Below, piece after piece: positions 8,992-10,315 of a stretch of DNA of 10,315 bases. Each line of letters starts with the position of its first letter. Within the stretch, counting starts at the first letter, position 1. A model generated the notes under the pieces. It had not been told where the DNA came from and made no database searches. It worked only from the letters and a program-made list of their open reading frames with translations. Position numbers and translations under genes: made by a program. Source of the DNA: Chromera velia. Lineage: Eukaryota; Sar; Chromeraceae. The stretch is taken from assembly GCA_018398765.1 (NCBI GenBank), contig JAHBMJ010003076.1, forward strand, positions 2,773 to 13,087, in the 5' to 3' direction.

Positions 8992-9194
8992 CTAAAAAAA
9001 AAAATAAATATAATTTAATTACAAACCCTAGGGGTATGTGTCACTCTGATTAGCTATAACTCTAAAAAGTGTTTTTTTTAGGTTTTTAGGATGAACTGAC
9101 CTTATTCCTACGATAACACAACTTTTTAAGTTAAATCTCATGACCTTTTATATATAGGAAAGTCAATTCGCCCTCTGAGGTTCGCAAACGTTCA

Positions 9195-9265
9195 TAATAT
9201 CGGTTTGCAAACCTAATCCCCTAACCTAACCAAACCTGTCTAAACCTGTCTAAACCTAATTCCAA
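9195..9265. repeat. Left subterminal AAACCT repeat cluster
   Basis: Several copies of AAACCT, CCTAACC and CTAAACCTGT occur in a short space, including a perfect tandem CTAAACCTGT pair (about 9239-9258). They resemble degenerate CCCTAAA telomere-type repeats. Their position inside a TIR element makes transposase-binding subterminal repeats the likelier reading. Confidence 0.55.
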
Positions 9266-9719
9266 ATGGCTTTTGCATGAACACAGAGAAGATGCAAAGC
9301 AAATATAACCTGGCATTTTACTAGGAAATATCAGAAAAACCGATCATTTAACGAATGTAGGAAATTGAGTGCAAGCTCTGCTCCGTTGTAGATAGACAGA
9401 CAAAGCTCTCCACGATGTGGTGGCCGCCTAGAAAGGCAAAGTTTGTTCTGACCAAATTTTTCAATCATGTGTATGGTTTCCACAGAGAGGCGATCAAGCA
9501 AACAAAGATTGTGCCGGAAAAGAAGAGAGGGGAAAAGGGAGGGGAGCAGGACAAAGAGACTGTAGCGGTTGCTGTGAATACTAATGCGAGCGAGGCTGTA
9601 TCCCTTTCCTGAAACTCTTATGCACTGTCATAAACACAGTGTTACAAACATAGTCCTACCAGTAAAAACGTACAAAATATGCTTTTAATAGATCATTCAC
9701 ATAGAGATTTTAGAAGGTT

Positions 9720-9860
9720 GACCAGGTTTGGATGGGTTTGAAGAGGTTTGAAAGGTTTGAGTCTGGTATGACCATGGTTTCCAAACCAATTCTAAACCTT
9801 ACGTAGCGAATGGGTTTTAAACTCATCTAAACCTACCCTAACCTACCCTAACCTTAGCCA
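9720..9860. repeat. Right subterminal AGGTTT and AAACCT repeat cluster
   Basis: AGGTTTGG, GGGTTTGAAGAGGTTTGAAAGGTTTGAG (9724-9760) is a run of GGTTTG units in the orientation opposite to the left cluster. It is followed by CTAAACCTACCCTAACCTACCC in the direct orientation. The opposed orientation between left and right clusters agrees with inverted-repeat architecture. Confidence 0.5.
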
Positions 9861-9986
9861 CTTGACCCTATTTTAGCGTTTTTTAAGCTTTTCTAGCAAA
9901 TTGAGCTCCAAAAATCTCTTTTAAAACATTAAAAATTTAATTTTTTATTGAAAAACCTAACTTCAAACCTAGGGTACCCTCTCAGA

Positions 9987-10000
9987 GTGTCAGACCCTAG
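9987..10000 (-). repeat. Right terminal inverted repeat
   Basis: Reads GTGTCAGACCCTAG on the plus strand, the inverted partner of the left terminus. A 10-base palindrome AGGGTACCCT lies just inside at 9971-9980. Confidence 0.8.
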
Positions 10001-10008
10001 GCTGGCTG
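10001..10008. repeat. Target site duplication, right copy
   Basis: GCTGGCTG, identical to 8970-8977. The identity continues by two bases (CT) because the element itself begins with CT. Confidence 0.82.
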
Positions 10009-10301
10009 CTCCTCCTCACTTTCGTGTGGAGGAAGCACTGAGAGACATCCGGGCAGAAGTTGCGGACCGGACATACGATGACCTTCGCCCCCTTTCCTTG
10101 GCTGAAGTGAAAGGTCCATATGACAGCTTCATGGCCCTTTGGTGGTCTGGCACCGCCGAAGTGGAGTTGTTTGAAGAACTCCCGCCCCCTGCTGGTATCT
10201 CCTGTGGGCTGCCAGCCGGGCACTGGCTTCTGTGTATCTCCATTTCCTCCCCACAGGTGGAGCTCGATTTGCTTTTTGCTGACGTTGAGGACCCTTCCTA
10301 A
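10001..10301 (+). CDS. Competing plus-strand open frame, unknown protein
   Basis: A plus-strand frame enters from the inserted DNA element and ends at TAA 10299-10301. The part outside the element reads like a normal mixed protein (HFRVEEALRDIRAEVADRTY, then SFMALWWSGTAEVELFEEL), with many codons starting with G as in real coding sequence. CTGTGTATCTCC followed by TTTCCTCCCCACAG|GTGGAG at 10228-10255 looks like a 3' splice site, so the last part (VELDLLFADVEDPS) could be an exon. It has no convincing start codon near the left end and no domain I recognise. Either this or the minus-strand reading may be a shadow. Confidence 0.3.
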
Positions 10302-10315
10302 GTATTTCCCCCCCC

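Larger units (their letters stand above)
8978..10000. mobile_element. Non-autonomous TIR DNA transposon, hAT-like
   Basis: A 1,023-bp AT-rich block set between GC-rich flanks. Its ends are inverted repeats: CTAGGGTATGACAC (8978-8991) and, read on the other strand, CTAGGGTCTGACAC (10000 down to 9987), 13 of 14 identical. Exact 8-bp direct repeats GCTGGCTG abut both ends. An 8-bp duplication and TAGGG-type ends are typical of the hAT superfamily; P and Merlin elements also make 8-9 bp duplications. No transposase is present. The longest interior frame (9415-9612, 65 aa, Lys-rich) has no recognisable domain. The interior carries many AAACCT/AGGTTT motifs near both ends, like the subterminal repeats transposases bind. 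I call it a MITE-like derivative. Confidence 0.82.
10001..10315 (-). pseudogene. Possible 5' continuation of the retroelement beyond the DNA element
   Basis: On the minus strand one frame is open from the window edge down to the insertion point, including CPVRNFCPDVSQCFLHTK and ending HTKVRRSSQ at the target site. If the DNA element and one 8-bp copy are ignored, this frame is in register with the PWQAYGEALVRVNRI block at the start of the retroelement. That makes it a candidate N-terminal part of the same polyprotein. No domain is recognised. A plus-strand frame over the same bases has the more gene-like codon pattern, so the strand is not settled. Confidence 0.35.

Noticed and set aside
9415-9612. 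65-codon frame inside the DNA element as a transposase remnant
   Set aside because: It is short and Lys-rich, with no hAT dimerisation or catalytic motif visible.

Overview
The window looks like nuclear DNA of a unicellular eukaryote, most likely an alga or other protist. Three things point that way: a plant/fungal/protist-type hybrid histidine kinase, GT-AG introns, and a decayed non-LTR retroelement. A chromerid-like alveolate is my best guess, but nothing in the sequence proves the taxon. Both window ends lie in G or C homopolymers (14 G at the left, 8 C at the right), and long G/C runs recur inside. Small indels in such runs should therefore be treated with caution.

Left part (1-3728): a GC-rich upstream stretch is followed by one plus-strand gene at 763-3728. 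It encodes a membrane-anchored hybrid histidine kinase with 5-6 transmembrane segments, a HisKA phosphoacceptor domain, a HATPase_c domain and a C-terminal receiver. Two introns can be placed. The frame changes once, between the N and G1 boxes of the ATPase domain, near a run of nine G. Middle (3729-4880): an AT-rich gene-free stretch, then a 200-base cluster of short hairpins downstream of a TATA-like box.

Right part (4881-8977, minus strand): a dead retroelement. Its coding sequence can be followed from an N-terminal 42-bp repeat array through reverse transcriptase motifs (QGDP, YADD), a conserved C-terminal domain, a C2HC zinc motif, a possible PD-(D/E)xK-like nuclease region and a conserved tail. 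It is broken by four in-frame stops, several frame changes and a clean 14-bp tandem duplication. An 84-bp repeat array sits between the two catalytic palm motifs of the polymerase.

Far right (8978-10000): a 1,023-bp DNA element without a transposase. It has 14-bp terminal inverted repeats (13/14 identical) and an exact 8-bp target duplication GCTGGCTG. It landed in sequence contiguous with the retroelement, so the region is a nest: host chromosome, then retroelement, then a hAT-like non-autonomous DNA transposon. The last 315 bases are the other side of that insertion site and are open on both strands. The histidine kinase is the only plausible working gene; the rest is mobile-element debris.
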